Shown here one piece after another: positions 5,788 through 6,166 of a stretch of 6,166 bases of DNA (the stretch's first letter is position 1; the number at the start of each line of letters is the position of its first letter). The DNA is from an uncultured Spirochaetaceae bacterium. GTDB lineage: Bacteria > Spirochaetota > Spirochaetia > Sphaerochaetales > Sphaerochaetaceae. The position numbers and the translations under genes were made by a program. The notes under the pieces are model-generated. The model searched no databases, was not told the DNA's origin, and worked only from the letters and a program-made list of their open reading frames with translations. The DNA lies in assembly GCA_944389985.1 (NCBI GenBank), contig CALXON010000247.1, positions 1 to 6,166 on the forward strand, written 5' to 3'.

Positions 5788-5976
5788 TCACGGACGAGCG
5801 AAAAGCTCGTCAACGGTGCATCCCAAAATCTGAGCGAGCTGAGGGAGCTTGTCCGCGCTTGGCATCGCCTGACCTTTTTCCCACTGACTTACAGCGCCCT
5901 GCGTAACGCCTAAACATTCAGCAATGTACTGCTGTGTTAGCTTTGCTCGTTCCCTAAGCTGTTTTAAACAGTTCAT
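5788..5976 (-). CDS. XRE-family Cro-like transcriptional repressor
   Basis: A 62-aa protein that is essentially one HTH_3 domain: MNCLKQLRERAKLTQQYIAE (1-20), positioning helix around TQQYIAECLGV (14-24), recognition helix around TQGAVSQWEKG (25-35), then MPSADKLPQLAQILGCTVDE and a short end LFARP. The size and lack of a C-terminal domain fit Cro rather than CI. It is the first gene of the leftward transcript and faces a second repressor-like start at 6141. The ATG at 5976 is chosen over one at 5997 because a near-perfect AAAGGAGGTGA lies directly before it (GGAGGT at 5988-5983, 6-nt spacer). It probably binds the operator repeats in the intergenic region, which is inferred from position. Confidence 0.88.
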   Translation of the reverse strand: MNCLKQLRERAKLTQQYIAECLGVTQGAVSQWEKGQAMPSADKLPQLAQILGCTVDELFARP

Positions 5977-6003
5977 CTTTTCACCTCCTTTTTTCAAATA
6001 TAA

Positions 6004-6040
6004 TTATTAAGTTTGCTTATATTATAAATTCACTTAATAA
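6004..6040. repeat. 9-bp perfect inverted repeat flanking the leftward -10
   Basis: TTATTAAGT at 6004-6012 and ACTTAATAA at 6032-6040 are exact reverse complements with a 19-bp centre that holds the leftward TATAAT. It may form a second level of operator around copy A. With arms this AT-rich, chance is not excluded. Confidence 0.55.
6008..6027. promoter_or_regulatory. Operator-like repeat copy A
   Basis: TAAGTTTGCTTATATTATAA contains the inverted half-sites TAAG-N4-CTTA and overlaps the -10 of the leftward promoter. It recurs almost exactly at 6102-6122 on the other promoter, as expected for a site shared by Cro- and CI-like proteins. Confidence 0.7.
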
Positions 6041-6049
6041 AAAAGTCAA
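6021..6049 (-). promoter_or_regulatory. Leftward early promoter (PR-like) for the Cro-like gene and operon
   Basis: On the minus strand, TTGACT (6049-6044) and a perfect TATAAT (6026-6021) are separated by exactly 17 nt. This is a near-consensus SigA promoter about 45 nt before the Cro-like ATG. The -10 lies inside operator-like copy A, so repressor binding there would block it. Confidence 0.8.
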
Positions 6050-6089
6050 TACGTTTTATAAATTTTATTAATATGGTCCTCGTCAACTC

Positions 6090-6118
6090 TTTACATAAAT
6101 ATAAGTTTGGCTTATATT
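6090..6118 (+). promoter_or_regulatory. Rightward promoter (PRM-like) for the divergent repressor
   Basis: On the plus strand, TTTACA (6090-6095) and TATATT (6113-6118) are separated by 17 nt, 22 nt before the ATG at 6141. Operator-like copy B covers the spacer end and the -10. TATTAT at 6115-6120 is an alternative -10 with a 19-nt spacer. Confidence 0.65.
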
Positions 6119-6122
6119 ATAA
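6102..6122. promoter_or_regulatory. Operator-like repeat copy B
   Basis: Same orientation as copy A, with one extra G in the centre (TAAGTTTGGCTTA in place of TAAGTTTGCTTA), followed by the identical TATTATAA. It covers the -10 of the rightward promoter. The start-to-start distance between the copies is 94 bp. Confidence 0.7.
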
Positions 6123-6140
6123 GCAAAGGCGGTGCTTTCA

Positions 6141-6166
6141 ATGAATAGAATCAGTGCGCTAAGAAA
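6141..6166 (+). CDS. Start of a divergent, probably CI-like repressor (cut by window end)
   Basis: Only eight complete codons are visible, MNRISALR, plus two bases of the next. The string resembles the opening of many XRE-family repressors (M-x-R-I-x-x-L-R). An AGGCGGTG ribosome binding site precedes it, and a promoter at 6090-6118 points into it. Its divergent placement opposite a Cro-like gene supports a CI-type lysogeny repressor, but the visible part is too short to prove this. Confidence 0.6.

Noticed and set aside
6051..6080. AT-rich stretch between the two promoters, considered as a replication origin
   Set aside because: No iterons or DnaA-box cluster is visible; AT-richness is explained by the promoters and operators.

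Overview
The window looks like the early (lytic) region of a temperate siphovirus or prophage from a low-to-mid GC Firmicute, probably a gut Clostridia-type host. Three things point there: strong AAAGGAGGTGA-type ribosome binding sites, a cI/cro-like divergent switch, and a run of recognisable phage replication and recombination genes. Nearly all genes lie on the minus strand, so the operon reads from right to left in window coordinates. No integrase, attachment site, structural gene, tRNA or rRNA is visible.

Right end (about 5788-6166): a lysis/lysogeny switch. A small XRE/Cro-like repressor (5788-5976, minus) faces the first codons of a second probable repressor (6141 onward, plus, cut by the window end). 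The 164-bp intergenic region is very AT-rich. It holds one near-consensus promoter in each direction and a duplicated 20/21-bp operator-like sequence, one copy on each promoter's -10 element.

Middle (about 4031-5755): small accessory early genes, several joined by 4-nt stop/start overlaps. They are a 102-aa HTH-like protein, an unreported 41-aa single-pass membrane peptide, a DUF7666-like protein with 9-residue repeats, a 73-aa membrane protein, and a 135-aa protein of unknown function. The DUF7666-like gene is interrupted: its conserved C-terminal end continues in the -1 frame past an in-frame TAG and ends in an ATGA overlap with the next gene.

Left (1-4018): a tightly packed replication/recombination cassette in transcription order. 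It has a Gp157-family coiled-coil protein, an AAA_24/Sak4-like ATPase with an added C-terminal cysteine cluster, a PD-(D/E)XK Holliday-junction-resolvase-like nuclease, a DEAD/DEAH-type SF2 helicase, a DUF669 protein that ends like bacterial SSB (DIPF), and the CHC2 zinc-finger start of a primase that runs off the left edge. Ribosome binding sites lie inside upstream genes and coding regions overlap by 1-20 nt, so these proteins are probably made together from one transcript. The likely joint role is phage DNA unwinding, single-strand handling, strand annealing or exchange, junction resolution and priming.

The family assignments rest on motifs and gene order read by eye; no database search was run.
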